Of a DNA stretch of 64,000 nucleotides, positions 52,559 through 60,722 are shown piece after piece. The translations under genes and the position numbers were made by a program. Under the pieces are notes generated by a model. It was not told where the DNA came from, ran no database searches, and saw nothing but the letters and a program-made list of their open reading frames with translations. Source of the DNA: Kangiella aquimarina DSM 16071 (GTDB taxonomy: Bacteria > Pseudomonadota > Gammaproteobacteria > Enterobacterales > Kangiellaceae); the NCBI RefSeq assembly GCF_000374105.1, contig NZ_KB893651.1:573471-637470 (forward strand). The letters are read 5' to 3'. The stretch's first letter is position 1. Each line of letters opens with the position of its first letter.

Positions 52559-54712
52559 TTACTGAGCCAAATTGTCATTTGGTTCAGTATCCGCTGCTCT
52601 TAACTCATTACTCAGGAATTGCTTTATAGCTTCTTGAGTAATGAGACTAAAGTTATTCTCTTCCGTTATCTCCTTAGTAATTTCCTTATTGAGTAATAAT
52701 ACCGGCCTTTGTGAGAGCTGCAGGTTTTGCCATTTTGCTAATGTTTTGTAATGGCTAACACCAGGCTCGCTACTATCATCAATAATTAGAACTGCTGGAT
52801 AGTTTTTTACTGTTAAACGGTGATAGGGGCTCACCGCTAAAAACCATTCAGTGGAAGCTTCGTCGTTTTTGAGATTAAATTCCTTCATCCAATAAGGGTT
52901 TTCAGACTCAAGCATGCTGAGATAATTAGCTTCGAAATCCTTGAGTGCGATGGCACTAAAGTTCTGAGGAGCATGGATGGCGGCCTCCATTAACAAGCTA
53001 CCGGCAAAGCCTTCACCATATGCCGCAATTTGCTTTCTATTAGAAAAATCATTATCCGCCAGCCAGTCAACGGCGCTCACAATATCTTCTACCGCACGTG
53101 CATGCTTTTGTCCGCTGACTGATTGGCGCCAGCTTTCACCATACACTCCACCTCCGCGGATATGAGCGATTGCAACGACTCCTCCACGCTCCAGCCAATC
53201 TTTAAATAACGGATGGTAGTATGGTTCTTGAATATGTCCAAAACCGTGGTTAGTCAGAAGAAGGGCAGGGTTCTTTCCATTTTTGGGTAGGTCTTCATGG
53301 TAGGCTATGGTCAATGGAATTCGACTACCATCAGTTGAACGATAAAATACTGTTTCGCTAACAATATCTTTTGATTTATTAATAGGAAGTGGTGATACCA
53401 CAAGTTCTTTTTGGTTTAAGTCCACAGAGTGAATGGTTGCCGGGTGTGCAAAGCTGTTCACCGTTGCAAGAATACTTCTTTGCCCGTTCTGCATAAGGGT
53501 GCTCGGCTGCAGTTTTAATTCGCTGTTTGGCTTAACTTCTATTGATTGTCTGGAGCCACCATTCAGCTGTGTAACATAGAGCTTTTGCTGAGTATTGTTC
53601 AGGTATTGCAATAACCAGCGATTCTCTATTAGCTGGGCACTAAGCAGCAGTTCATTCTGTTGACCAATGACTTCTTTCCAGTCACGGCGAGATGGTTGCT
53701 TAAGATTAATCGATATAATGCGCCAGCGAGGTGCTACAAGGTTTGTATGAAAATAAAAAGTTTCATTGATATTGCCAACAAAATTAAGGCTGGCTCGAGT
53801 ATTTTTTGCAATATTAATGGCATCTGACAACTTTCCAGTTTCACTAATCGGAATAACCCAAACCATGTCAGACGTATCAACCAGATGTTTGGCAGTAACC
53901 ACAAGATATTGGCCATCAGGAGTAAGTTGAGTACTGATACTCCAGAGTTCTGGTGTGTCAATGTGTTCTGTTAAATCAAAAAGAACCTGACTGAAATCTG
54001 GCCCCTGACCAAGGTTTTGATAGTACAACTGGTGATCGGTTTGATAGATAAACCGATTATGTCCCGCAAGCCAGTTAAACTGAGTTTGGATATGAGTTGC
54101 AGGTAACCGGTAGCTATTAAATTGTTGTGCTGTAAGGTCAAAAATTAGCCAGCGGTATTGCTTTTGGCTGTTTTGTGTCTGGATTGCTAGATATCGTCCG
54201 TGTGGTGATAGTGATGTTGATACAGCGGTCATGCCAGCAGGCAATGCTCCAAGGTTTGTCTCTATTTCCTTTATAGTGTCATAAACAGTAATACTGCTCT
54301 CTAGGGTGGCAGGGTCTTCTTTGATGTAGAAATAAAGGTTGATGAACTGTTGGGGGAGTTTACGTCCTAGAGCACTTTCAACTTGTTTAAATGCTTCGAT
54401 TCCCTGATCCAGTCTGGAAAAATATTGCTTGGATAGTTCTACCTGCTGTTCGAGCCAATCAGTGCGTTGCGGTGTTTTTTGCTCAAGCCACATATAATTA
54501 TCATCAATCTGCACACCATTAAGAAGATAGTCGTAATCTTGTGTGGGATTCTTTGGCAAGGAAACTTTGGTAACAGGTAGCTGTTCAGGTGCTTCATCTT
54601 CTGAACAAGAGCTCAGTAACAAAGCGGACAGCAAGGCTGGAACAATAAGGATAGCTTTAGTACGCCTAATCTGCGATTGATTGGTATTCTTGATTGGTGC
54701 GTTAAAAAGCAT
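52559..54712 (-). CDS. Prolyl oligopeptidase-like (S9A) lipoprotein lacking the catalytic triad
   Basis: A 717-residue lipoprotein (lipobox L-L-S-S-C, about residue 35). The sequence V-D-D-N-Y-M-W-L-E-Q near residue 70 is the oligopeptidase N-terminal motif; a seven-bladed propeller occupies about 120-450, and the alpha/beta-hydrolase domain about 460-700 with A-H-I-R-G-G-G-V-Y-G-E-S-W. At the nucleophile, family members have G-x-S-x-G-G; here it is G-E-G-F-A-G, with Phe569 at the Ser position. The Asp position reads S-S-E-P-G-V (Glu649), and no G-H-G-type histidine follows. It therefore looks like a pseudoenzyme. Confidence 0.85.
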   Translation of the reverse strand: MLFNAPIKNTNQSQIRRTKAILIVPALLSALLLSSCSEDEAPEQLPVTKVSLPKNPTQDYDYLLNGVQIDDNYMWLEQKTPQRTDWLEQQVELSKQYFSRLDQGIEAFKQVESALGRKLPQQFINLYFYIKEDPATLESSITVYDTIKEIETNLGALPAGMTAVSTSLSPHGRYLAIQTQNSQKQYRWLIFDLTAQQFNSYRLPATHIQTQFNWLAGHNRFIYQTDHQLYYQNLGQGPDFSQVLFDLTEHIDTPELWSISTQLTPDGQYLVVTAKHLVDTSDMVWVIPISETGKLSDAINIAKNTRASLNFVGNINETFYFHTNLVAPRWRIISINLKQPSRRDWKEVIGQQNELLLSAQLIENRWLLQYLNNTQQKLYVTQLNGGSRQSIEVKPNSELKLQPSTLMQNGQRSILATVNSFAHPATIHSVDLNQKELVVSPLPINKSKDIVSETVFYRSTDGSRIPLTIAYHEDLPKNGKNPALLLTNHGFGHIQEPYYHPLFKDWLERGGVVAIAHIRGGGVYGESWRQSVSGQKHARAVEDIVSAVDWLADNDFSNRKQIAAYGEGFAGSLLMEAAIHAPQNFSAIALKDFEANYLSMLESENPYWMKEFNLKNDEASTEWFLAVSPYHRLTVKNYPAVLIIDDSSEPGVSHYKTLAKWQNLQLSQRPVLLLNKEITKEITEENNFSLITQEAIKQFLSNELRAADTEPNDNLAQ

Positions 54713-54797
54713 AAAATCCTTGTATGGAGCATAGCAAAAGTTGAATTGATTGTACCAACAGCCAGTTTTAATGCAAAACCAAATAGCTATAAAAGAT

Positions 54798-54827
54798 TTA
54801 TCAGTTGTATGCTAACTGTTATATAAT
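54798..54827 (+). promoter_or_regulatory. Candidate promoter of nadA
   Basis: TTATCA (54798-54803) and a perfect TATAAT (54822-54827) are 18 bases apart. The predicted start near 54834 gives a leader of about 20 bases with no clear Shine-Dalgarno before ATG 54854 or 54860. Confidence 0.6.
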
Positions 54828-54853
54828 GATCGAACCACTTTGCAATACCACAT

Positions 54854-55915
54854 ATGGCGATGAATCAAACTGTAGCGCCCATCGAAATTGATGTTCCATT
54901 CCCAAAGCCTCCTGTCGAACTCTCTACTGATGAAAAAGAACATCATAGGAAGTTAATCAAAGAGTTATTGGCTCAGCATAACGCTGTGCTGATTGCTCAT
55001 TATTATACTGACCCTGAAATTCAGGCTTTGGCTGAAGAAACTGGTGGTTTTGTAGGTGATTCCCTGGAAATGGCCAAATTCGGAGCCCGTCATCCGGCAG
55101 ACACTCTAATTATTGCTGGAGTTAAGTTTATGGGAGAAACGGCCAAAATTCTAAGCCCTGAAAAGCGTGTTCTCATGCCAACTCTTGAGGCAACCTGTTC
55201 ATTGGACTTAGGGTGCCCAATTGAACCTTTCAGTGAGTTTTGTGATCAGCACCCTGACCGAGAAGTGGTGGTCTATGCAAATACCTCAGCTGCCGTTAAA
55301 GCACGTGCTGATTGGGTGGTGACTTCCAGTATTGCTGTAGATGTTCTTGAGTATTTGGCCGAGCAAGGGAAAAAGATAATCTGGGGGCCTGACAAGCACC
55401 TGGGGCGCTATATCCAACAAAAAACAGGTGCCGATATGCTGTTGTGGCAAGGTGCCTGTATTGTTCATGATGAATTCAAATACAAAGCCTTAGAGCAAAC
55501 TATGGCTTTGTATCCAGAAGCTGCAGTGCTGGTACATCCAGAGTCCCCCCAAAAGATTGTGGATCTGGCTGATTTTGTTGGCTCAACATCACAACTGATT
55601 AAAGCCGCCAAAGAACTTCCTCAGAAGCAGGTTATTGTTGCTACTGATAAAGGCATCTTCTATAAAATGCAGCAGGCAGCTCCTGAAAAAGAGCTGATTA
55701 TTGCACCCACAGCAGGGGAAGGAGCAACATGCCGTAGTTGTGCACACTGCCCCTGGATGAAGATGAATGTCCTGCAATTGTTATCTCAGGTCTTTGAGCA
55801 AGATGATAATGAAGTGTTTGTTGATCACGATTTAGCTGAAAAAGCATTGATCCCCTTACAGAAAATGGTAAATTTTGCTAACGATATTCAAGCGAACGTT
55901 AAAAGTAATATTTAA
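54854..55915 (+). CDS. nadA: Quinolinate synthase
   Basis: A 353-residue [4Fe-4S] enzyme making quinolinate for NAD synthesis. Visible motifs are [10 protein letters not shown] near residue 50, [17 protein letters not shown] and W-G-P-D-K-H-L-G. Cluster cysteines lie in E-A-T-C-S-L, G-A-C-I-V-H and C-R-S-C-A-H-C-P-W. Length is normal. It is followed after 20 bases by a methyltransferase-like lipoprotein gene with its own strong binding site. Confidence 0.96.
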   Translation: MAMNQTVAPIEIDVPFPKPPVELSTDEKEHHRKLIKELLAQHNAVLIAHYYTDPEIQALAEETGGFVGDSLEMAKFGARHPADTLIIAGVKFMGETAKILSPEKRVLMPTLEATCSLDLGCPIEPFSEFCDQHPDREVVVYANTSAAVKARADWVVTSSIAVDVLEYLAEQGKKIIWGPDKHLGRYIQQKTGADMLLWQGACIVHDEFKYKALEQTMALYPEAAVLVHPESPQKIVDLADFVGSTSQLIKAAKELPQKQVIVATDKGIFYKMQQAAPEKELIIAPTAGEGATCRSCAHCPWMKMNVLQLLSQVFEQDDNEVFVDHDLAEKALIPLQKMVNFANDIQANVKSNI

Positions 55916-55935
55916 CAGAGACCAAAGGGGAATTC

Positions 55936-56874
55936 ATGAAAGCAAATATCAAGGTAGTAACCTTAGCAATTATCACGGCTCTAAGCATCAGTGCCTGTAA
56001 CGAGCAGAATGAGCAATCTGAGAGTCAGTTGGTTGCCGTAGAATCTAAACAGGATACAACTAATCTGGAAGCTAAATCAGAAGCCAAGCCAGAAGCAACA
56101 GCTGACAAAAAAGAGACTACCGGCTCTAAATTAGTATCCATTATTGAGGGTGATCATAGAAGCGAGCAGAATAAAGCTCGAAATGAGTATCGTCATCCTG
56201 CCGAAACGATTAAGTTTTTTGGTATCCGTCCTGGTATGACTGTTGTTGAAGTTTCGCCTGGTGGCGGCTGGTATACTGAAATTCTTGCCCCCTGGTTAGG
56301 TGAAGAAGGAAAGCTCTATGCAGCACATTTTGACCCTAATTCGGAGGTTGAGTATTACCAGAATAGTCTTAAAGGTTTCAGAGATAAGTTGGCGGCGAGC
56401 CCAGAGCTTTATTCTAATGTTGAGTTAACCGTATTCGACCCTAAGTCTACTAATCCAATAGCACCTGCCAATAGTGCTGATGTAGTGGTCACTTTCCGTA
56501 ATGTGCATAACTGGATGCGCGGTGGTCGTGAAGAAGCACTGAATGCCTTTAAGCTAATGCATGATGCTGTAAGACCAGGTGGCATGCTCGGTGTTGTAGA
56601 ACATCGTTTGGCAACTAGATTGGAGCAGGACGAAAAAGCAAGCTCCGGATATATGCATGAAAAGTTCGTCATTGATTTGGCAGAAGAAGCTGGGTTTAAA
56701 CTGCTTGAGCGATCACAAATCAATGCTAACCCCAAAGATACTACTGATCATCCCAAAGGAGTATGGACTTTGCCACCAAGTCTGCGTCTAGGTGAAGAAA
56801 ACAAAGAACAGTATCTGGAAATTGGTGAGAGCGATCGTATGACTTTAAAATTCGTCAAGCCAGCAGCTCAGTAA
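55936..56874 (+). CDS. Methyltransferase-fold lipoprotein
   Basis: A 312-residue protein with a lipoprotein signal (L-S-I-S-A-C, Cys21), a Lys/Glu/Ala-rich linker to about residue 75, and then a class I SAM-methyltransferase-like domain. The nucleotide-binding motif is V-V-E-V-S-P-G-G-G-W-Y-T-E (about residue 100), followed by V-V-V-T-F-R-N-V-H-N-W and G-G-M-L-G-V-V-E-H. Related secreted methyltransferase-like proteins occur in other proteobacteria. Since SAM is not known to be available outside the inner membrane, the true activity is doubtful. AAAGGGGAA precedes the ATG. Confidence 0.85.
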   Translation: MKANIKVVTLAIITALSISACNEQNEQSESQLVAVESKQDTTNLEAKSEAKPEATADKKETTGSKLVSIIEGDHRSEQNKARNEYRHPAETIKFFGIRPGMTVVEVSPGGGWYTEILAPWLGEEGKLYAAHFDPNSEVEYYQNSLKGFRDKLAASPELYSNVELTVFDPKSTNPIAPANSADVVVTFRNVHNWMRGGREEALNAFKLMHDAVRPGGMLGVVEHRLATRLEQDEKASSGYMHEKFVIDLAEEAGFKLLERSQINANPKDTTDHPKGVWTLPPSLRLGEENKEQYLEIGESDRMTLKFVKPAAQ

Positions 56875-56904
56875 TCAATTGCATTTATTCTTTATCAAAG
56901 CAAT

Positions 56905-56935
56905 ATAGCGCTACCCCAATAGGGCGTAGCGCTAT
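56905..56935. terminator. Strong hairpin at the convergent end of cysB
   Basis: ATAGCGCTAC (56905-56914) pairs perfectly with GTAGCGCTAT (56926-56935), with CCC/GGG extending the stem across one bulged C and a loop AATA. It spans the cysB stop codon. There is no T-run, so it may protect 3' ends rather than terminate alone. Confidence 0.45.
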
Positions 56936-57936
56936 GCAGAAACCACTCTTCGAAACTCAATCCCTTTACTATCATTTGCTTTAATCCTATTCAGTAATTC
57001 TGAGGATGATGTATGTTCACTATACAAGTAACGAATGAGTTCTTGCTGTGAAATATGTGGAGCAAACAGCTCAATAAAGTCTTTCATATACTGTTTCAAG
57101 AACAGGTTCTTGTTGAATGCAAGCCAAGTAGTGCACTTAGGTAACATCTCACGTGTCGAATAGCTGATTAAGTCTTTATCATGCTCGTTGTCATAGGCCA
57201 TGCTGGCGATAATTCCAACACCGAATCCTTTCCGAACATATGTTTTTATGATGTCAGCATCACGAGCCGTGAAAACAATATTGGGTTCTAGTTTTTGTTC
57301 TTTACAAGCCCGCAACAAACTAGAAGAGGCTTTGTCGCTGAAGTTATAAGTTACAAGCGGATATTGGACCAAGTCCTCGAGGGAAATTTTTCTTAGATCA
57401 CCCAGTGCATGGTCCTGAGGGAACAGTAATGTTCTATCCCATTGGTAGCAAGGTATCTGAACAATATCAGGCCCAAGTTCAACGTTGCCTGACGCTATAA
57501 CAAAATCGATTTCCTGCTTGTTGAGCTGTTCAATGATTTGTTCTGTTGTTCCCTGATGCAGATCAATTTTCAAGCCAGGGTATTCTTTATGGAAAGTAGA
57601 GAATGTGCGCGGCAAAACGTACTGAGCTTGAGTTTGAGTGGTTCCAATTGAAAAGCAGCCAGAGTCTTGCTGGCTAATTTCACTTGATAGACGCTTAATA
57701 TTATTAATCTCCTGCATGACTTTGCGAGCTCTTGCCAGAATTTCTTTGCCCACCTGGGTTATTCCTACCAATTGTTTGCCATTGCGCTCAAAGATCTTGG
57801 TCTGTAATTCATCTTCAAGAAGGCGTAATTGCTTACTGATCCCGGGTTGAGAAGTGAAAATTTTCTGGGCAGCACTGGTGATGCTCAGATTATTATCCGC
57901 AATAGCGATTAAATATTTTAGCTGTTGTAGTTTCAT
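56932..57936 (-). CDS. cysB: LysR-type regulator of cysteine biosynthesis CysB
   Basis: A 334-residue LysR regulator, matching CysB in length and sequence. The N-terminal helix-turn-helix is M-K-L-Q-Q-L-K-Y-L, I-T-S-A-A-Q-K-I-F-T-S-Q-P-G-I-S-K-Q. The effector domain has G-T-T-Q-T-Q-A-Q-Y-V-L-P, P-L-V-T-Y and A-R-D-A-D-I-I-K-T-Y-V-R-K-G-F-G-V-G-I-I. CysB activates sulfate assimilation in response to O-/N-acetylserine. It is divergent from cysK (285 bases), a likely target, and met-box-like octamers lie four bases before its start. Confidence 0.93.
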   Translation of the reverse strand: MKLQQLKYLIAIADNNLSITSAAQKIFTSQPGISKQLRLLEDELQTKIFERNGKQLVGITQVGKEILARARKVMQEINNIKRLSSEISQQDSGCFSIGTTQTQAQYVLPRTFSTFHKEYPGLKIDLHQGTTEQIIEQLNKQEIDFVIASGNVELGPDIVQIPCYQWDRTLLFPQDHALGDLRKISLEDLVQYPLVTYNFSDKASSSLLRACKEQKLEPNIVFTARDADIIKTYVRKGFGVGIIASMAYDNEHDKDLISYSTREMLPKCTTWLAFNKNLFLKQYMKDFIELFAPHISQQELIRYLYSEHTSSSELLNRIKANDSKGIEFRRVVSA

Positions 57937-57939
57937 TTT

Positions 57940-57955
57940 GGACGTCTAAATGTTT
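57940..57955 (-). promoter_or_regulatory. Met-box-like pair upstream of cysB
   Basis: Reading the minus strand, AAACATTT then AGACGTCC abut (57955-57940). The second matches the MetJ consensus AGACGTCT at 7 of 8 positions, the first at 5. The pair has the correct 8-base phasing and ends three bases before the cysB ATG. MetJ is encoded at 59236, so control of cysB by MetJ is conceivable. The start-proximal location would block elongation or overlap the ribosome site rather than the promoter. Confidence 0.45.
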
Positions 57956-58221
57956 AAATGGCTGTGAAAATTAGCATGCTTTATAGTTAAAAGCAATATC
58001 TTATATATCCTTCAGATATATTGTGCAAATTAATTATACTTCTTTATAACCGAGGGTTATTAGAAGATAATGAAAAACAATTAGCTTACAAACCTTATTA
58101 TGCTTAGATTTGTTGCGTCCTTTTTTATCTAAGTCATAAAGTTATTTTTGAATAGTTGAACTTAAGTTTCAGTTTTTATTGAGATAAATAACCGAATGTT
58201 ATTTGTATAGAGGTTTTATTC

Positions 58222-59169
58222 ATGATTCATAATTCCATTCTGGAGACGATTGGTAATACACCAATCATTAAAATTAATAGGCTGGCTCCGAAAAATATCA
58301 GTATGTATGTAAAAGCGGAGTTTTTTAACCCATTAGCATCCGTCAAGGATCGCCTGGCCTTTGCTATTATTAACGATGCCGAACAGAAGGGATTGCTAGA
58401 ACCCGGGCAGACAGTGGTAGAGGCCACATCTGGAAACACCGGTATCGCATTAGCTATGGTCTGTGCCGCAAAAGGTTATCCATTTGTTGCTGTAATGACG
58501 GAAACCTTCTCGATTGAGCGACGAAAGATCATGAGGGCGCTTGGGGCCAAGGTTGTTCTGACACCAGCAGCAGAGCGTGGAACCGGAATGGTGCGTGTGG
58601 CTAAAGAGCTGGCGGATAAAAATGGTTGGTTCCTCGCTCGTCAGTTTGAGAATGAAGCTAATCCTGCTTACCATCGGAATACCACAGCTCCAGAAATACT
58701 AAAGGACTTTGCCGGTAAGCGCCTGGATTACTTTGTAAGTGGATATGGCACGGGTGGAACAATCACTGGTGTGGGGGAAGTTCTAAAAGTTGCCCGTCCA
58801 GAAACTAAAATTATAGCTACTGAACCTGCAGGGGCTTCTTTGTTAGCTGGTAAAGAGTGGCAACCCCATAAAATTCAAGGTTGGACACCTGACTTTATTG
58901 CTGAAGTGATGAACCAGGATATCTATGATCGTCTGATTCCAATTGATGATGTCGTAGCCCGAGATACAGCCTTGGCTTTGGCTCAAAAAGAGGGAATCTT
59001 TTGTGGTATATCAGCAGGTGCAACCTTTGCGGCCGCGCTTGAGGTAGCTAAAGATGCAGAAGAGGGTGCCACCATATTGGCAATGTTACCTGATACCGGT
59101 GAGCGCTACATGAGCACGTTCCTGTTCGAAGGAATCAATGAAGGCAGTGATGATGAAGTCTTAAATTAA
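58222..59169 (+). CDS. cysK: Cysteine synthase (O-acetylserine sulfhydrylase)
   Basis: A 315-residue PLP enzyme making cysteine from O-acetylserine and sulfide. The start I-G-N-T-P-I-I-K-I is typical, the PLP Lys is in A-S-V-K-D-R (about residue 41), the substrate loop is T-S-G-N-T-G-I-A-L, and the phosphate loop is G-T-G-G-T-I-T-G. It ends without the C-terminal Ile that binds CysE in E. coli CysK (here V-L-N). CysK rather than CysM is suggested by length and sequence. GAGG precedes the ATG. It is divergent from cysB, and a terminator follows. Confidence 0.93.
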   Translation: MIHNSILETIGNTPIIKINRLAPKNISMYVKAEFFNPLASVKDRLAFAIINDAEQKGLLEPGQTVVEATSGNTGIALAMVCAAKGYPFVAVMTETFSIERRKIMRALGAKVVLTPAAERGTGMVRVAKELADKNGWFLARQFENEANPAYHRNTTAPEILKDFAGKRLDYFVSGYGTGGTITGVGEVLKVARPETKIIATEPAGASLLAGKEWQPHKIQGWTPDFIAEVMNQDIYDRLIPIDDVVARDTALALAQKEGIFCGISAGATFAAALEVAKDAEEGATILAMLPDTGERYMSTFLFEGINEGSDDEVLN

Positions 59170-59182
59170 TCTTTAAGCAAAT

Positions 59183-59210
59183 AAAAAGCAGGAATTAATC
59201 CTGCTTTTTA
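59183..59210. terminator. Bidirectional terminator between cysK and metJ
   Basis: An 11-bp stem AAAAAGCAGGA (59183-59193) with TCCTGCTTTTT (59199-59209), loop ATTAA. T-rich on both outer sides, serving the convergent cysK and metJ transcripts. Confidence 0.88.
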
Positions 59211-59235
59211 TTGTGTTTAATATTATAGCTGATGT

Positions 59236-59532
59236 TCACTTTTTAACTTTCTTGCCTCGCGCTTCCATATCGAGGACATAATCATCCCTATCTTTTCTCA
59301 AGTCTTCATCGGTTGGTAGCGGCTGGCCGGTGTAAGCATGTAAAAATGCCTCGCACAACAATTCACTGTTGGTTGCATGACGTAAGTTATTAACTTGGCG
59401 TCTGGTTCTTTCGTCTGTCAAAATTTTGAGTACCGAAAAGGGTATTGATACTGTTATTTTTTTTACTTTATCCTTTTTTTCGCCGTGCTCAACGTATGGA
59501 TTGATAAAGTTTCCATCCCAATCTTTTGCCAT
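59236..59532 (-). CDS. metJ: Methionine repressor MetJ
   Basis: A 98-residue ribbon-helix-helix repressor. The sequence [20 protein letters not shown] (DNA-binding ribbon and helix) and [18 protein letters not shown] are almost identical to E. coli MetJ, while the C-terminal tail is shorter and more basic (R-G-K-K-V-K-K). SAM is the corepressor. ATG 59532 has GAGGTG just upstream; a GTG at 59538 is part of that site. It is divergent from metX across the met boxes. Confidence 0.97.
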   Translation of the reverse strand: MAKDWDGNFINPYVEHGEKKDKVKKITVSIPFSVLKILTDERTRRQVNNLRHATNSELLCEAFLHAYTGQPLPTDEDLRKDRDDYVLDMEARGKKVKK

Positions 59533-59592
59533 ATTCACCTCGTGTCTTATTCGATGTGGTTATTATACATTTTTTTTAGCCCTCTAAACATC

Positions 59593-59622
59593 TTGACTTT
59601 CAATAGAAGCTAATAATATATT
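59593..59622 (+). promoter_or_regulatory. Candidate promoter of the metX operon
   Basis: TTGACT (59593-59598) is followed by TATATT (59617-59622, spacing 18) or TAATAT (59614-59619, spacing 15). Transcription would begin near 59630, exactly where the met boxes lie. Confidence 0.55.
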
Positions 59623-59630
59623 GGCCATAT

Positions 59631-59646
59631 AGACGTCTAAACGTCT
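59631..59646 (+). promoter_or_regulatory. MetJ operator (two adjacent met boxes)
   Basis: AGACGTCT (59631-59638) is a perfect met box and AAACGTCT (59639-59646) matches 7 of 8 positions; two abutting 8-base boxes are the minimal MetJ operator. It overlaps the predicted transcription start of metX. A further similar octamer AAACATCT (59586-59593) lies toward metJ. Confidence 0.88.
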
Positions 59647-59702
59647 TTCTTGTTTTTTCAGGCATACTCCAATACAGATTGATGCCTTTTAAGAGGTAGG
59701 TG

Positions 59703-60722
59703 ATGACCAATCAAGCAGTTGACCAACAAGCCATAACCACTGAGGAAGGATGGATTCCCTTATCCAGCAGTTCAGAGGCAGGTACCGGTTTTATAGATAC
59801 CGGAACCGTTTCTATAGAGCATTTTGATTTATTGCATGGTGATAGGCTCAGTGATATTTCAGTTCATTACAACCGGTATGGCGTAAACCATAAGCCAGCA
59901 TTAGTTGTGCTTGGTGGTATTTCTTCTTCTCGTGACATCCATGTGTGGTGGACCGACTTATTTGGCCATCAAAAACCATTAGATTTAGAACAATTTCAAG
60001 TTATTGGTGTGGATTACATTGCGAATAGTGATCAACGTAACCCCAGTTTAATTTCAACTTTCGACCAGGCCAGAGTTATTAGTGAAGTTTTAGTGCATTT
60101 AGGCATCAAACACTTAGAAGCAATTGTCGGTAGTTCATATGGAGGTATGGTTGCGCTGGCTTTTGCTCATCTCTTTCCACAAAAAATTAACAAGTTGGTC
60201 TGTATCGCTGCTGCTCACACTAATACACAGACTTCGATAGCACAGCGTCAGATTCAGCAGCAAATTCTCGAATTAGGAATTAGCTCTGGCAAAACAAAAG
60301 AAGCAGTATCAATTGCTCGCCAATTAGGTTTTATCAGTTACCGTAGCCAGCAAGAGCTTGAGCATCGCTTTAATACCAGCAGGGTTATTGAACAACAAAG
60401 TCTTAGTTATGAGCTGGTTAATTATCTAAAGCATCAAGGGGATAAGTTTGCAGCAAAGTTTGACATAGAACGATATCGTTCCCTTTCACAGTCCATCGAT
60501 TTGCACAAAGTCGATCCTAAAGGGGTTGTTAATGATGCTTTGTTTATTGGTATCGATAGTGACCAGTTAGTGCCTGCTGATCTTGTTAAAAAGACTGCAA
60601 CTTTATGTAAAGGCCAATCTAAATTCCAAATCATAAATTCATACTACGGTCACGATGGCTTTCTTCTGGAAGCCTCGCAGTTAACCGAGAGTATCACACT
60701 ATTTCTAAGGAACACGCTATGA
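59703..60722 (+). CDS. metX: Homoserine O-acyltransferase (MetX family)
   Basis: A 339-residue alpha/beta-hydrolase-fold acyltransferase activating homoserine for methionine synthesis. The nucleophile Ser is in V-G-S-S-Y-G-G-M (about residue 148), with Asp in G-I-D-S-D-Q-L-V-P and His in Y-G-H-D-G-F. It resembles the shorter Xanthomonas-type MetX more than the classical acetyltransferase (which has G-G-S-M-G-G). Whether acetyl-CoA or succinyl-CoA is used cannot be read with certainty; linkage to MetB makes succinyl plausible. ATG 59703 follows AAGAGGT. It overlaps metB by four bases. Confidence 0.87.
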   Translation: MTNQAVDQQAITTEEGWIPLSSSSEAGTGFIDTGTVSIEHFDLLHGDRLSDISVHYNRYGVNHKPALVVLGGISSSRDIHVWWTDLFGHQKPLDLEQFQVIGVDYIANSDQRNPSLISTFDQARVISEVLVHLGIKHLEAIVGSSYGGMVALAFAHLFPQKINKLVCIAAAHTNTQTSIAQRQIQQQILELGISSGKTKEAVSIARQLGFISYRSQQELEHRFNTSRVIEQQSLSYELVNYLKHQGDKFAAKFDIERYRSLSQSIDLHKVDPKGVVNDALFIGIDSDQLVPADLVKKTATLCKGQSKFQIINSYYGHDGFLLEASQLTESITLFLRNTL

